Part shown: positions 1 to 9,638 of the stretch, in pieces
How the letters are laid out: every line of letters begins with the position of its first letter
Numbering within the stretch: the stretch's first letter is position 1
Assembly (NCBI GenBank): GCA_030424595.1
Contig: JAUHWG010000001.1
Location: forward strand, 310,001-374,000
Direction of reading: 5' to 3'
Origin: Polyangia bacterium
GTDB lineage: Bacteria; Myxococcota_A; Polyangia; Nannocystales; Nannocystaceae
DNA: 64,000 nt
Position numbers and translations under genes: made by a program
Notes under the pieces: model-generated
The model's database searches: none
What the model saw: only the letters and a program-made list of their open reading frames with translations
What the model was told of the DNA's origin: nothing

Positions 1-1
1 C

Positions 2-271
2 CTGACGGTCCGCGGCCTCTTCTCGCCCTTCATCGTCGACACCCGCCGCTGCCGGACCGCCAACGGCTACCACGAGACGATGATCTCGTCGGACGACTTT
101 GAGGCCTACGACGTGATCTGGGAGATCGAGCCGGTCGGCGACGACTCGATGATCTCCTTCCGGGCGAAGAACGTGCTGTCGATCTCGATCCCCGAGGGGC
201 TCCAGATCCGCGAGTCCAAGAAGGTCATGTCGAAGACCGTCAAGAACCTCGCCAAGGCGCTGCGCGACTAG
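2..271 (+). CDS. C-terminal part of an unidentified protein (5'-truncated by the window edge)
   Basis: The reading frame is open from base 2 to the TAG at 269-271, giving the last 89 residues of a protein whose start lies outside the window. The segment has beta-strand-like stretches (around DVIWEIEPVGDD and ISFRAKNV) and ends in an amphipathic helix (KKVMSKTVKNLAKALRD). An alternating-strand segment followed by a C-terminal helix would fit the end of an SRPBCC/START-type ligand-binding fold, but that is a weak inference. No signal, metal site or catalytic motif is visible in the part present. A 311-base gap separates it from the MoxR operon, so it is probably a separate transcription unit. 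Confidence 0.6.
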   Translation: MTVRGLFSPFIVDTRRCRTANGYHETMISSDDFEAYDVIWEIEPVGDDSMISFRAKNVLSISIPEGLQIRESKKVMSKTVKNLAKALRD

Positions 272-582
272 ACTGCTGCCCCTGGCGAGCACGCGGGAGG
301 GCTCGCTGACCCGCGAACATCCGCGCTGACGGTCCGCCGTGGGCCCGCGCCTGAGCGAGCCCACGAGAGAGCTGGACGGTCTCGCAGGCGCCTCCCCAAC
401 GGGACTGCTGCCGCGCGAGGCGGGCGCGAGCCGGCGCCGCGTCGACGAACCCTTGAGCGTTCGACGGCGAGCCCTGGGGGGCCGATGCCGCGCTAGCGCC
501 GCTCAGCGAGAGACGCGCCCTCCGCCGCCCACGAGCCTGCGGCTGGGCGACCGCCTCCGCCGTTGTATGCTGCACCGACCTG
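272..582. other. intergenic region, no gene recognised
   Basis: This GC-rich stretch between the truncated gene and the MoxR operon has no supportable ORF; the frames open here on both strands have no domain signature and unlike codon use. No terminator with a T-run and no clear promoter boxes are seen. It should contain the promoter of the downstream four-gene operon. Confidence 0.5.
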
Positions 583-1572
<990 letters not shown>

Positions 1573-1638
1573 CGCCGAAGCTCGCCGTCTCCACGCCGCA
1601 GACGCCCCCTCCCCCTAAAGACACCCCGTAGAACGATC

Positions 1639-2583
1639 ATGGGAGTCATCTCGAGCCTCTTCGGCAAGGCCGCGCCGAGCCCCGAGACGGGCGGCGACGG
1701 CGAGCTCTTCGACGAGGCCTTCCTCGCCCGTCTCGAGCTCCTCCAGGTGGTCGCGCGCCGGGTCTTCCGCGGCCGCACCCGGGCCGAGCGGAAGTCCCGC
1801 AAGGTCGGCTCCGGCCTCGAGTTCGCCGATCACCGCGAGTACTCCCCCGGCGACGACATCCGCAACCTCGACTGGAACGTCCTGATGCGCCTGGGGCAGA
1901 CCTTGATCCGCCTCTACGAGGAGGACGAGGACCTGCCCATCCGGATCGCCGTCGACGTCTCCGCGTCGATGTGCAGCCGCGGCGGTCGCAAGCTCCGCTA
2001 CGCCCAACAGGTCGCCGCCGCCCTCGCCTACGTCGGCCTCGCCAACCTCGACCGCGTCGGCATCACCTGCATGAGCGGACAGATCCACAGCAGCCTGCCC
2101 GCGGTGCGGGGCAAGGGTCGGATCTTCCGGGTCTTCGACTTTCTCAAGGCGAGCGAGCGCGGCGGCCCGACGGATCTTCGCGCGGCCTGCAAGCGGATCG
2201 CGGCGGAGAGCGCCCAGCCGGGGCTGACCGTCGTCATCTCCGACTTCTACGATCTCGACGGCGCCTTCGACGGCCTGAACCTCCTCCGCTTCCGCAAGCA
2301 CGAGCCCATCGCCATCCAGGTGCTCGATCCGGTCGAGTGCCGGCCCGAGATGACGGGCCTGCGCGGCGATGTCCGGCTCATCGACTGCGAGGGGGACGGC
2401 GAGACCGACGTGACGATCACGCCGGCGACCCTCAGGGCCTACACGGCGGCCCACGAGCGCTTCTGCGACGCGCTCGCCCAGGCCTGCCGCTCCCGCGGGG
2501 TCCCCTACTTCAGGGCCGAGATCGACGTCCCCTTTGACGAGCTGGTCCTGCGGATGTTCCGCCTCGGGGGGCTCCTGCGATGA
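1639..2583 (+). CDS. DUF58 domain protein with VWA-like fold
   Basis: 314-residue DUF58 protein. The DUF58 signature lies at about residues 55-95 (RKVGSGLEFADHREYSPGDD, then IRNLDWNV). A VWA-like domain follows with a MIDAS-type DVSAS motif at 106-110 and a second acidic strand (LTVVISDFYDLDG). There is no signal peptide or membrane segment, so it is probably cytoplasmic and tethered by its partners. In known MoxR operons the DUF58 protein is the soluble adaptor between the ATPase and membrane VWA proteins. Its stop overlaps the next gene's ATG by four bases (ATGA at 2580-2583), which indicates translational coupling. Confidence 0.93.
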   Translation: MGVISSLFGKAAPSPETGGDGELFDEAFLARLELLQVVARRVFRGRTRAERKSRKVGSGLEFADHREYSPGDDIRNLDWNVLMRLGQTLIRLYEEDEDLPIRIAVDVSASMCSRGGRKLRYAQQVAAALAYVGLANLDRVGITCMSGQIHSSLPAVRGKGRIFRVFDFLKASERGGPTDLRAACKRIAAESAQPGLTVVISDFYDLDGAFDGLNLLRFRKHEPIAIQVLDPVECRPEMTGLRGDVRLIDCEGDGETDVTITPATLRAYTAAHERFCDALAQACRSRGVPYFRAEIDVPFDELVLRMFRLGGLLR

Positions 2584-4613
2584 ACCTCGCCGGCTGGTCC
2601 GCAGGCGCGGTCGCGACCCTCTTCGCCGGCGGAGCCGCGGTGATCACCGCGCTCTATCTCCTGAAGATGCGGCGCCGAGCGGTCGAGGTCCCCTTCGCCG
2701 CGCTCTGGCAGCGGGTCACCCGCGAGAGCGACGCTCGCCGGATCTGGAAGCGACTCCGACGTCTGGTCTCATGGCTCGTCCAGCTCCTGATCCTCGCCGC
2801 GATCGCCCTCGCGCTGGGCGACCCGAGGCCCGACGTCTGGCTGCGCGAGCCTGCGACCGTCGCGATCGTCGTCGACCTCTCGGCGAGCATGGGCGGACCG
2901 AGCGATGGAGGCGGTAGAACTGGCGGTGGAGCTGGCGGTGGAGCTGGCGGTGGAGCTGGCGGTGAAGCTGGCGACAGCGCCCTGGATCCTTCACGGCTGG
3001 ACGCCGCCCTCGCCCGAGCGCGGGCGGAGATCGCCGCCCTCGGCCCCTCCGACCGGGCGCTGGTGATCGCCGCTGGCCCTGAGGTGTCTGTCCTCTCGGC
3101 GCTCGGGCGCGATCACAGCGCCCTCCTCCGCGGCCTCGACGGTCTGGCGCCCGCGCCCGGCGAAGCGGACCTCGGCCGCGCCCTCGCCCTCGCCCGCAAC
3201 GCCGTCGACGGTCAACCTGGGCCGAGGATCCTCCTCCTCACGGACGGCGCGGTCGACAGCGCCGGCGCCAAGGCGGTCCGAGCCTGCGCCGAGGGGCCCC
3301 TGCCCTGCTCGGTCGCCCGCTTCCAGGGCCCCGCGGCCAACCTGGCGATCACGGCCTTCGCCGCCCGCCGCTACCCGCAGGATCGCGAGAAGGTCGAGGT
3401 CCTCGCCGAGATCGTCAACCTGGGCGACGCGGAGGCCGCGGTGCTCCTCGAGGTCCAGGCCGACGGCCTCGGGATCGGCCGACGCGAGGTGACCCTAGGA
3501 CCAGGCGAGTCGAGCCGGCAGATCCTGGGGGAGCTCGACGCTGCCCGCGCGCGCCTGGAGGCCCGCCTGATCGCCCCGGAGGGCAGCCCCCGCGGACACC
3601 TCGGGCCCGCCGAGGACGACGTCGCCTTCGCCGTGATCCCGCCGCTTCGCCCCCTCGAGGTGGCGCTCGCGACCGACGGCACCAACCTCTTCGTCGAAGC
3701 GGCCCTGCTGACCCTCGACGATCATGTCCACCTGAGCGGTGTGCCGATCGCCGACGCCAACGCCGACCACCCGGCGATCGCCGCGGCCGACGTCGTCTTC
3801 TACGATCCCGGCGCCAACCCGCTGCCGAGCCCGCTGCCGAGCAAGGACATGGTCCTCTTCGATCCCTGGCGCTTTGACGGCTCGCCGTCGCCCATCGCCA
3901 AGGTCCGCGACGTCGCCCGCCCCTTCCTGACCGAGCAGCTCAAGGATCACCCGATCCTCGAGCACGTCGTGGTCAAGGACGTCAACATCCGCCGCGGCAC
4001 CATCCTCGAGGCGGCCCCCGGCGACGAGGTCCTGATCCGCTCCCTCGGCGAGCCGATCGCCGTGGTCCGCCGCGGCACTCAGGGCTCGGTCGTCGCCTTC
4101 GGCTTTGATCTGCGCGAGAGCGACATGCCCCTGCGGACCGCCTTCCCGGTCCTGATCAGCAACCTCATCGACGACTTTGAGCGGGCGACCCCGGGCTTTG
4201 TCGCGGCGATCCCCGTCGGCGCCCGTCGGCCGATCGCCGTCGCCGAGCTGGGGCTCGCGACCGCGGGGCTCACCGAGGTCGAGGTCTTCGGTCCGGAGCC
4301 CGGTGTGTCGAGCAAAGCTCCGGTCCAGGAGGGGGTCATCCGGGTGCGGGCGACCAGGCCGGGGATCCTCCGCCTGCGCGCCGTCGACGGGCCCAACCCA
4401 GGCGCTGAGGTCTCGCTCGCGGTGAACCAAGCGAGCGCGGCCGCCTCGGACCTCCACGACCGTCTCGGCGACCTGCCGCCTGCCGCGGCCGCGGAGGCGG
4501 CCCCGAGCCCCGCACCGCTCAGCCAGGGCCCGCTGTGGACCCTCCTCGTGCTCCTCGCCGCCGGCGTCGTCGCGCTCGAGTGGGCGAGCTACCACCGGCG
4601 GTGGACCGTATGA
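2580..4613 (+). CDS. BatA-like membrane protein with VWA domain
   Basis: 677-residue membrane protein. Residues 1-80 match the N-terminal aerotolerance-regulator (BatA) module: one membrane segment at about 6-27, the LYLLKMRRR...VPFAALWQRV stretch, and a second membrane segment at about 62-80. A VWA domain follows with DLSAS at 99-103. Directly after this MIDAS motif is a Gly/Ala insert at about 110-131 encoded by repeats of a 12-base unit. The middle is periplasmic beta-rich sequence and a C-terminal membrane helix lies near 652-672. It overlaps both neighbours by four bases, so the operon is tightly coupled. It probably presents its VWA domain outside the cytoplasm as part of the MoxR-dependent complex. 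Confidence 0.88.
   Translation: MNLAGWSAGAVATLFAGGAAVITALYLLKMRRRAVEVPFAALWQRVTRESDARRIWKRLRRLVSWLVQLLILAAIALALGDPRPDVWLREPATVAIVVDLSASMGGPSDGGGRTGGGAGGGAGGGAGGEAGDSALDPSRLDAALARARAEIAALGPSDRALVIAAGPEVSVLSALGRDHSALLRGLDGLAPAPGEADLGRALALARNAVDGQPGPRILLLTDGAVDSAGAKAVRACAEGPLPCSVARFQGPAANLAITAFAARRYPQDREKVEVLAEIVNLGDAEAAVLLEVQADGLGIGRREVTLGPGESSRQILGELDAARARLEARLIAPEGSPRGHLGPAEDDVAFAVIPPLRPLEVALATDGTNLFVEAALLTLDDHVHLSGVPIADANADHPAIAAADVVFYDPGANPLPSPLPSKDMVLFDPWRFDGSPSPIAKVRDVARPFLTEQLKDHPILEHVVVKDVNIRRGTILEAAPGDEVLIRSLGEPIAVVRRGTQGSVVAFGFDLRESDMPLRTAFPVLISNLIDDFERATPGFVAAIPVGARRPIAVAELGLATAGLTEVEVFGPEPGVSSKAPVQEGVIRVRATRPGILRLRAVDGPNPGAEVSLAVNQASAAASDLHDRLGDLPPAAAAEAAPSPAPLSQGPLWTLLVLLAAGVVALEWASYHRRWTV
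2920..2971 (+). repeat. 12-base in-frame tandem repeat (Gly/Ala)
   Basis: About four copies of a ggtggagctggc-type unit lie in frame in the BatA-like gene and encode a Gly/Ala-rich loop just after the MIDAS motif. The copies differ by few bases, suggesting recent slippage. Confidence 0.8.
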
Positions 4614-7513
4614 GGTCGCCGCTCCTCCTCCCCGCGCTCGCGCTGCTCCTCGGCCTCGCCGCCGCGGTCGCCCTCAGCGTCGCCTACCCCGCGCCTGCGC
4701 CTTGGTCCGTCGATCTCCCGGCCTGGCTGGCCGAGCTCCTCTCGCCCCTCGGCGACCGTCGCTGCGTGATCGAGCGACCGCAGGCGCTGTGGCTGATGCC
4801 GCTCTCGGTGCTCCCCTTTCTCCTGGCGATCGCCCGCCGCAGCCTCGTCGATCTCGGGCCGCTGCAGATCGCAGCCCAGCTCCTCGCCCGCCTCCTCCTC
4901 CTCCTCGCCATCGCCCTCGCCCTCTCCCTGCCGACCCTGCAAAGCCCGACCCGCGGCAAGACCGTCGTCTTCGCCGTCGACGTCTCGGCGAGCATCGACG
5001 ACCGGCAGCTCGCCGCCGCGCAGGCGCAGGTCCAGGAGGCGCTCGACTACCTCGCGCGAGAGGGCGAGCGCGAGCTCGACCGCGAGGATAGGACCCGCCT
5101 CCGCGTCGTCACCTATGGCTCCCGCGCTCGCGCCCTCGACCTCGACGCTGCCACGACCGACGCCGACGCGCCTACGACCGACGCCGACGCGAGCCTCATC
5201 CCCCGCGACCCCGAGCACGCGCTCGCCAGCGATCACGCGGGGGGGCTCCGGCTCGCCGCGGCGCTGGTCGATCCCGAGACCGAAGGTCGTATCGTCCTCC
5301 TGACCGACGGCGGCGGATCCAAGGCGGAGCGGGCCGATCTCGCGGCGACCGTCCGCGAGCTCGGCGAGCGCGGCCTCACCGTCCACACCCGCTCCTTCCC
5401 CGCGAGCGCCCGGGCTGACCTGGTCGTCCGCGGCGTCCACCTCCCCGAGGAGCTCCGCGTCGGCCAGACCTTTGACGTCGTCGTCGACCTCGAGGCTCTC
5501 GGCGTGCCGCGCGAGCAGGCGCAGAGGCTCCGCCTCCAGCTCATGCAGGACGGCGCCCCCAACTCGCTCACCCCCTTCGTCGAGGTCGACCTCCCGGGGC
5601 CCGCCGCCGACGGTGTTGTCCAGGTCAGGATGGCTGCCCGCGTCAGCGAGCCCGGCCCCGTCGTCTTCACCGCGATCCTGGACGCGGAGGGGGTCCCCCG
5701 CGAGCTCAACCGCGAGCGCGCCAACGACCGCGCCGGCGTCGTCGGCGAGGTCCGAGGCCGCCCCCGGGTCCTCCTCGCCTCCTCCGGCGACGACACCCAG
5801 GCGCTCGCTCGAGCCCTGCGGGCGGACCACCTCCACGTCGACGCGGTCAGCCCAGGCGAGCTCCCCGAGACGATCGAGGGCCTGCGCCCCTACGACCTCG
5901 TCATGTTCTCCGACGTCGCCGCCGGGAGGGTCGGCGGCGCGACCCGGCAGGCCCTGACGAACTACGTCGAGGACTACGGCGGCGGCTTTGTCATGGTCGG
6001 CGGCGAGAATTCCTTCGGCGTCGGCGGCTGGGGCGGGACCAGCGTCGAGGAGCTCCTGCCGGTCCGCTTTGAGGGCGAGCGCCAGCGTGATCAGCCGACC
6101 CTCGCGCTCGTCCTGGTGATCGACAAGAGCGGCTCGATGAGCTCCGAGGATCGGCTCGACCTGGTCAAAGAGGCAGCTCGATTGACCGCCGCGACCCTCG
6201 ATCCGAGCGACGAGATCGGCGTCATCGCCTTCGACTCCTACCCCTACACCCTGGTCCGCCTGCAACCGGCCGCCAACCGCCTGCGGATCGCCGGCGACAT
6301 CCGCCGCCTCAGCGCCGGCGGGGGCACCAACGCCCTCCCCGCCCTCCGCGAGGCATTTCTCCAGCTCGTCGGCTCGCGGGCGCTGGTCAAGCACGTCATC
6401 CTCCTCAGCGACGGCCAGTCCCCGGAGGCCGGCGTCGCCGCCCTCCTCGGTGACATGCGCGACGCCGACATCACCGTCTCCGCCGTCGGCGTCGGAGCGG
6501 GGGCGGGCAAGGACTTCCTCGCCCGGGTCGCCGAGCGCGGCCGCGGCCGCTACTACTTCAGCCAAGACGGCACCGACGTCCCCCGGATCTTCAGCCGAGA
6601 GACCCGCGAGGTCACCCGCAACGCCGTCGCTGAGCGCCTCCTCTACCCCCGCGTCGCGAAGAACGTCCAGGCCCTGCGAGGCGTCGACTTCGCCCGCGCC
6701 CCCGGCCTGCGCGGGATCATCCCGCTCAAGACCAAGCCGCTCGCCGAGGTGCTCCTCAAGACCCACGACGGTGAGCCGCTCCTGGTCCGCGGCCGCCGTG
6801 GCCTCGGCCGCACCGCGGCCTTCGCCAGCGACGCAAAGCCGCGCTGGGCCGCCCTCTGGCTGCGCTGGGGCAGCTTCGCCAAGCTCTGGAGCCAGATCGC
6901 CCGCGACATCATGCGCCAAGGCGCCGGGCTCATCGGCGGCGCCTCTGTCCGGGCCATCCCCGCCGCCGACGAGGGCAGCTGGAACGTCGTCGTCGACCTC
7001 GACGCCGGGGCCGGCTTCGCCAACCAGCTGAGCGGCGACGTCGAGGTCATCGACCCCGCCGCCCCGGCCGGCACCGAGCCCGAGAAGGTCCCCCTCGCCC
7101 TCACCGCCCCCGGACGCTACGAAGCCGCCATCACCGGCGTCGACGCGAGCGGCGGTCAGCGCCTCCTCAAGGCCCGCCTCTTCGACCCCGACCTCCTCGA
7201 CCGCCCCGCCGTCGAGGCCACAGGCCAGGTCTCGATCCCCTACCCCGCCGAGATCGCCCCCGACAACCTCCTCGTCGACCCGAGCTGGCTCAGCACCCTC
7301 TCGCAGCCAGACCGCGATCTCGACGCTGCCCTCCTCGCCAGCCACGAAGGCCCCATCACAGCCCTCCTGGAGACCCCCGGCGTCAGCGACGACCGCATGC
7401 ACACCAAGGCCCTCTGGCCGATCGTCCTCTGGGCCCTCGTCCTCCCCCTCTTCGCCCTCGACCTCCTCCTCCGCCGCCTCACCTTCGGCCGCCGACGCCT
7501 CCGCCGAACCTGA
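4610..7513 (+). CDS. large membrane protein with two VWA domains and a glutamine amidotransferase-like domain
   Basis: 967 residues when started at the ATG overlapping the upstream stop (ATGA at 4610-4613); an upstream in-frame start at 4535 would add an Arg-rich segment inside the previous gene and is rejected. There are N-terminal membrane segments at about 4-26, 57-75 and 90-112. A first VWA domain carries DVSAS near residue 125. A GATase1-like module (YDLVMFSDV, then GGGFVMVGGENSFGVGGWGG) lies around 425-475. A second VWA domain carries DKSGSMS near 505. A C-terminal membrane helix is near 940-960. This architecture is typical of the last gene of MoxR/DUF58/BatA operons. The first VWA domain has a short Thr/Asp/Ala repeat insert encoded at about 5147-5190. 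Confidence 0.88.
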   Translation: MRSPLLLPALALLLGLAAAVALSVAYPAPAPWSVDLPAWLAELLSPLGDRRCVIERPQALWLMPLSVLPFLLAIARRSLVDLGPLQIAAQLLARLLLLLAIALALSLPTLQSPTRGKTVVFAVDVSASIDDRQLAAAQAQVQEALDYLAREGERELDREDRTRLRVVTYGSRARALDLDAATTDADAPTTDADASLIPRDPEHALASDHAGGLRLAAALVDPETEGRIVLLTDGGGSKAERADLAATVRELGERGLTVHTRSFPASARADLVVRGVHLPEELRVGQTFDVVVDLEALGVPREQAQRLRLQLMQDGAPNSLTPFVEVDLPGPAADGVVQVRMAARVSEPGPVVFTAILDAEGVPRELNRERANDRAGVVGEVRGRPRVLLASSGDDTQALARALRADHLHVDAVSPGELPETIEGLRPYDLVMFSDVAAGRVGGATRQALTNYVEDYGGGFVMVGGENSFGVGGWGGTSVEELLPVRFEGERQRDQPTLALVLVIDKSGSMSSEDRLDLVKEAARLTAATLDPSDEIGVIAFDSYPYTLVRLQPAANRLRIAGDIRRLSAGGGTNALPALREAFLQLVGSRALVKHVILLSDGQSPEAGVAALLGDMRDADITVSAVGVGAGAGKDFLARVAERGRGRYYFSQDGTDVPRIFSRETREVTRNAVAERLLYPRVAKNVQALRGVDFARAPGLRGIIPLKTKPLAEVLLKTHDGEPLLVRGRRGLGRTAAFASDAKPRWAALWLRWGSFAKLWSQIARDIMRQGAGLIGGASVRAIPAADEGSWNVVVDLDAGAGFANQLSGDVEVIDPAAPAGTEPEKVPLALTAPGRYEAAITGVDASGGQRLLKARLFDPDLLDRPAVEATGQVSIPYPAEIAPDNLLVDPSWLSTLSQPDRDLDAALLASHEGPITALLETPGVSDDRMHTKALWPIVLWALVLPLFALDLLLRRLTFGRRRLRRT

Positions 7514-7584
7514 CCCAAAGAGCATCACCTCGCCAGGGGACACGCCTACCCGCGACATCCCCGGGATGACTGCAACATCCTCGG

Positions 7585-7652
7585 GATCCTCAAGACGACT
7601 GCGATCCTCAAGACGACTGCGATCCTCAAGACGACTGCGATCCTCAAGACGA
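7585..7652 (+). repeat. 18-base tandem repeat, 3.8 copies
   Basis: A unit reading gatcctcaagacgactgc is repeated three times perfectly and once partially, 70 bases after the VWA gene. It lies in noncoding DNA. The 18-base period keeps a short plus-strand frame open (94 codons, 7566-7850), but that frame has no start signal and only Arg/Ser repeats, so it is not called as a gene. Confidence 0.85.
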
Positions 7653-7750
7653 ACCCGCCCCCTGAGGATGACCCCGACCAGGGACGACCTCAAAGACGAA
7701 CACCGGCACGCAAAGCCCCCCAGCCCCCGCGACCCCGGCTCCCTACTCCC

Positions 7751-7914
7751 GGAGGAAGAGCCCGAGGGCCGGGCGAGGGGGGACAGCGCGAACGAGTCTA
7801 GGACGAGCGTCGACCCCTTCAGGGGTCGACGCTCGCTCCGACCTGTCTGAGAGAGTGCTGTCCCCCCTTGACCGGCCCCCGCCTCAGCCTCCCCCCTCCC
7901 CACGGCCCCCGAAC
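7751..7914 (+). repeat. structured intergenic element, copy A (candidate ncRNA or mobile repeat)
   Basis: This segment matches 43509-43667 over nearly its whole length, on the same strand. Its core is a perfect 11-bp outer stem (7777-7787 with 7857-7867). That stem encloses a conserved single-stranded tract, a perfect 13-bp hairpin (7805-7817 with 7822-7834, loop TTCA) and a second conserved tract containing cgacctgtctgagagagt. Differences from copy B in the outer stem fall at positions 7785/7859 and 7786/7858 and keep the pairing. In the inner stem 7806/7833 changes from A-T to G-C. The conserved unpaired tracts plus covariation point to a functional RNA or a DNA-hairpin element. No T-run follows, so it is not a simple terminator. 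Family unknown to me. Confidence 0.75.
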
Positions 7915-8079
7915 AGCCAAGTGCCGCGGAGACCGAGAGAAGAGACGCCGCCCTCAAGACCAACCTCCCCCCGACCACACCGGACAACCACGCCATGCAC
8001 CCCTGACGCGAGTGTCGTGCGCCCAGTCCTCCCCCCTGCAAACAGCCAAATATTCACCCCACAGAGCCGATTATCGCGT

Positions 8080-8095
8080 TGGCACGAACCTTGGA
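8080..8095 (+). promoter_or_regulatory. possible sigma-54 promoter (-24/-12 type)
   Basis: The sequence TGGCACG-N4-TTGGA upstream of the VWA lipoprotein matches the sigma-54 consensus TGGCACG-N4-TTGCA except at one -12 position (G instead of C). The predicted transcription start falls only about six bases before the ATG at 8112, which would give a nearly leaderless mRNA and weakens the call. Sigma-54 promoters are common in myxobacteria. Confidence 0.3.
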
Positions 8096-8111
8096 TAGCT
8101 AGTCCCCCATA

Positions 8112-9482
8112 ATGACCTGCCGGACCCTACATCGCGCCCTCCCGCTCAGCCTCTTCTTCACCGCCTCGGCCCTCAGCGGCGGCTGCTCGACCTACGTCGT
8201 CGACGAGAACAGCGGCGGTGACGAGTCCGCGACCGGCGAGACCAGCGTAGGCTCCAGCGCCAGCGGCACTGACGGCAGCAGCGACGGCAGCGGCGACGGC
8301 AGCGACGGCAGCGACGGCAGCGACGGCAGCGATAGTGCCACCGGGGCCGGCACCACAGGTGCAAGCAGCGACTCGGGCGACCCCTCCGACGGCGACTCGG
8401 CCGGCAGCAGCGGAGGCGACAGCGGCGAGTCCGGCGGCGACACCGACGGCGAGGTCGACCCCCCAGAGCCCGGCCAGCTCACCGCCGGCGAGTGGCGCGA
8501 CCTCGATCACTGGCAGTTCTGGAGCGACCTCCTCGCCAAGGAGGACTGGAACCAGTACGAGAGCGTCTGGAACTTCTTCACCGCGGATCGCTACGCCGTC
8601 ATCGTCGAGGGTCAGGGCGCCCAGATCGCCGACGCAGAGGTCACCCTCCTCGCCGGTCAGGACGTCGTCTGGGAGGCCCGCACCGACGTCCGCGGCCGCG
8701 CCGAGCTCTTCTCCGGCCTCTTCGGCCAGAACGTCGAGGGACCGCTGACGATCGCCGTCAACGGCACGCCGATGATCGAGGACGCCGCCCCCGCGAGCGC
8801 CGATCCCCACATCGTCCAGCTCGACGACCCGGCCCAGCCCGAGCAGGTCCTCGACCTCCTCTTCATGGTCGACACCACCGGCTCCATGGGCGACGAGCTC
8901 TCCTACCTCCAGGCCGAGCTCGCGGACGTCATCGACGAGGTCCGGACCAAGGTCGGTCAGGACTTCAAGCTCCGCCTCAGCGTCAACTTCTACCGCGACG
9001 ACGGCGACGAGTACCTGGTCCGCCCCTTCCCCTTCACCGAGGACGTCGACCTCGCCCTCAGCGACCTCGCCAAGCAGGACGCCAACGGCGGCGGCGACTA
9101 CCCTGAGGCTGTCACCGAGGCCCTCGACAGCGCCATCGCCGATCACGAGTGGAGCGAGTCCGCGGTCTCGCGCCTGGCCTTCCTGATCCTCGACGCGCCG
9201 CCGCACAACACCCAGGACACGGTCGGCACCATGAACACGCGGGTCAAGGACGCCGCCGCGAAGGGGATCCGGATCATCCCGGTCGCCTCCTCCGGCGTCG
9301 ACAAGACCACCGAGTTCTTCCTCCGCTTCATCGACATCGCCACCGGCGGGACCTACGTGTTCCTCACCAGCGACAGCGGCATCGGCGGAGAGCACCTAGA
9401 GCCGACCGTCGGCGACTACCAGGTCGAGTACCTCAACGACCTCCTGGTCCGCCTGATCATCGACTCCGCGGGCGCCAAGTAG
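8112..9482 (+). CDS. secreted lipoprotein with VWA domain
   Basis: 456 residues. The signal peptide ends in the lipobox LSGGC, so it is an outer-envelope lipoprotein. A Ser/Gly/Asp-rich linker runs to about residue 120, partly built from a 9-base GSD-type repeat. A segment with carboxypeptidase-regulatory-like strands follows (VEGQGAQIADAEVTLLAGQD, then RGRAELFSG). The C-terminal half is a VWA domain: MIDAS DTTGSMGDE near 256 and the second motif in DANGGGDYPEAV, with LILDAPPHN. This VWA type is common in secreted myxobacterial proteins and probably mediates metal-dependent adhesion; ligand unknown. It is monocistronic, with a strong terminator 40 bases after the stop. Confidence 0.85.
   Translation: MTCRTLHRALPLSLFFTASALSGGCSTYVVDENSGGDESATGETSVGSSASGTDGSSDGSGDGSDGSDGSDGSDSATGAGTTGASSDSGDPSDGDSAGSSGGDSGESGGDTDGEVDPPEPGQLTAGEWRDLDHWQFWSDLLAKEDWNQYESVWNFFTADRYAVIVEGQGAQIADAEVTLLAGQDVVWEARTDVRGRAELFSGLFGQNVEGPLTIAVNGTPMIEDAAPASADPHIVQLDDPAQPEQVLDLLFMVDTTGSMGDELSYLQAELADVIDEVRTKVGQDFKLRLSVNFYRDDGDEYLVRPFPFTEDVDLALSDLAKQDANGGGDYPEAVTEALDSAIADHEWSESAVSRLAFLILDAPPHNTQDTVGTMNTRVKDAAAKGIRIIPVASSGVDKTTEFFLRFIDIATGGTYVFLTSDSGIGGEHLEPTVGDYQVEYLNDLLVRLIIDSAGAK
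8276..8336 (+). repeat. 9-base in-frame repeat (Gly-Ser-Asp)
   Basis: About six copies of ggcagcgac-type units encode part of the low-complexity linker behind the lipobox of the VWA lipoprotein. Confidence 0.75.
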
Positions 9483-9520
9483 GCCCAACGCGACACACCG
9501 CCGGAGACGGCGCACGGGAG

Positions 9521-9546
9521 AGCCCGCGGGAGACCGCGGGCTTTTT
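9521..9546 (+). terminator. rho-independent terminator of the VWA lipoprotein gene
   Basis: A perfect 9-bp GC stem (agcccgcgg / ccgcgggct, loop gaga) is followed directly by TTTTT at 9542-9546. It sits 38 bases after the stop codon at 9482, in a plus-to-minus convergent intergenic region. Confidence 0.9.
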
Positions 9547-9638
9547 CGTTCGCCGAGCCCATCCCAGAGCCCATCCCGAGACCCTCAAGCGGCCCCCGAC
9601 CAGACCCCGGCTATCGACTGGGAGCGCTCAGCGCTCAG

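Noticed and set aside
7777..7867. Structured element A as a simple rho-independent terminator of the VWA operon
   Set aside because: No T-run follows the outer stem, it lies about 260 bases after the stop, and the unpaired tracts are conserved in copy B, which is not placed after a plus-strand gene.
4589..8041. 1150-codon minus-strand ORF antisense to the double-VWA gene
   Set aside because: It is a GC-rich shadow: its composition is Asp/Glu/Gly/Ala-rich low complexity, it has no domain, and the plus-strand gene has clear motifs and operon structure.
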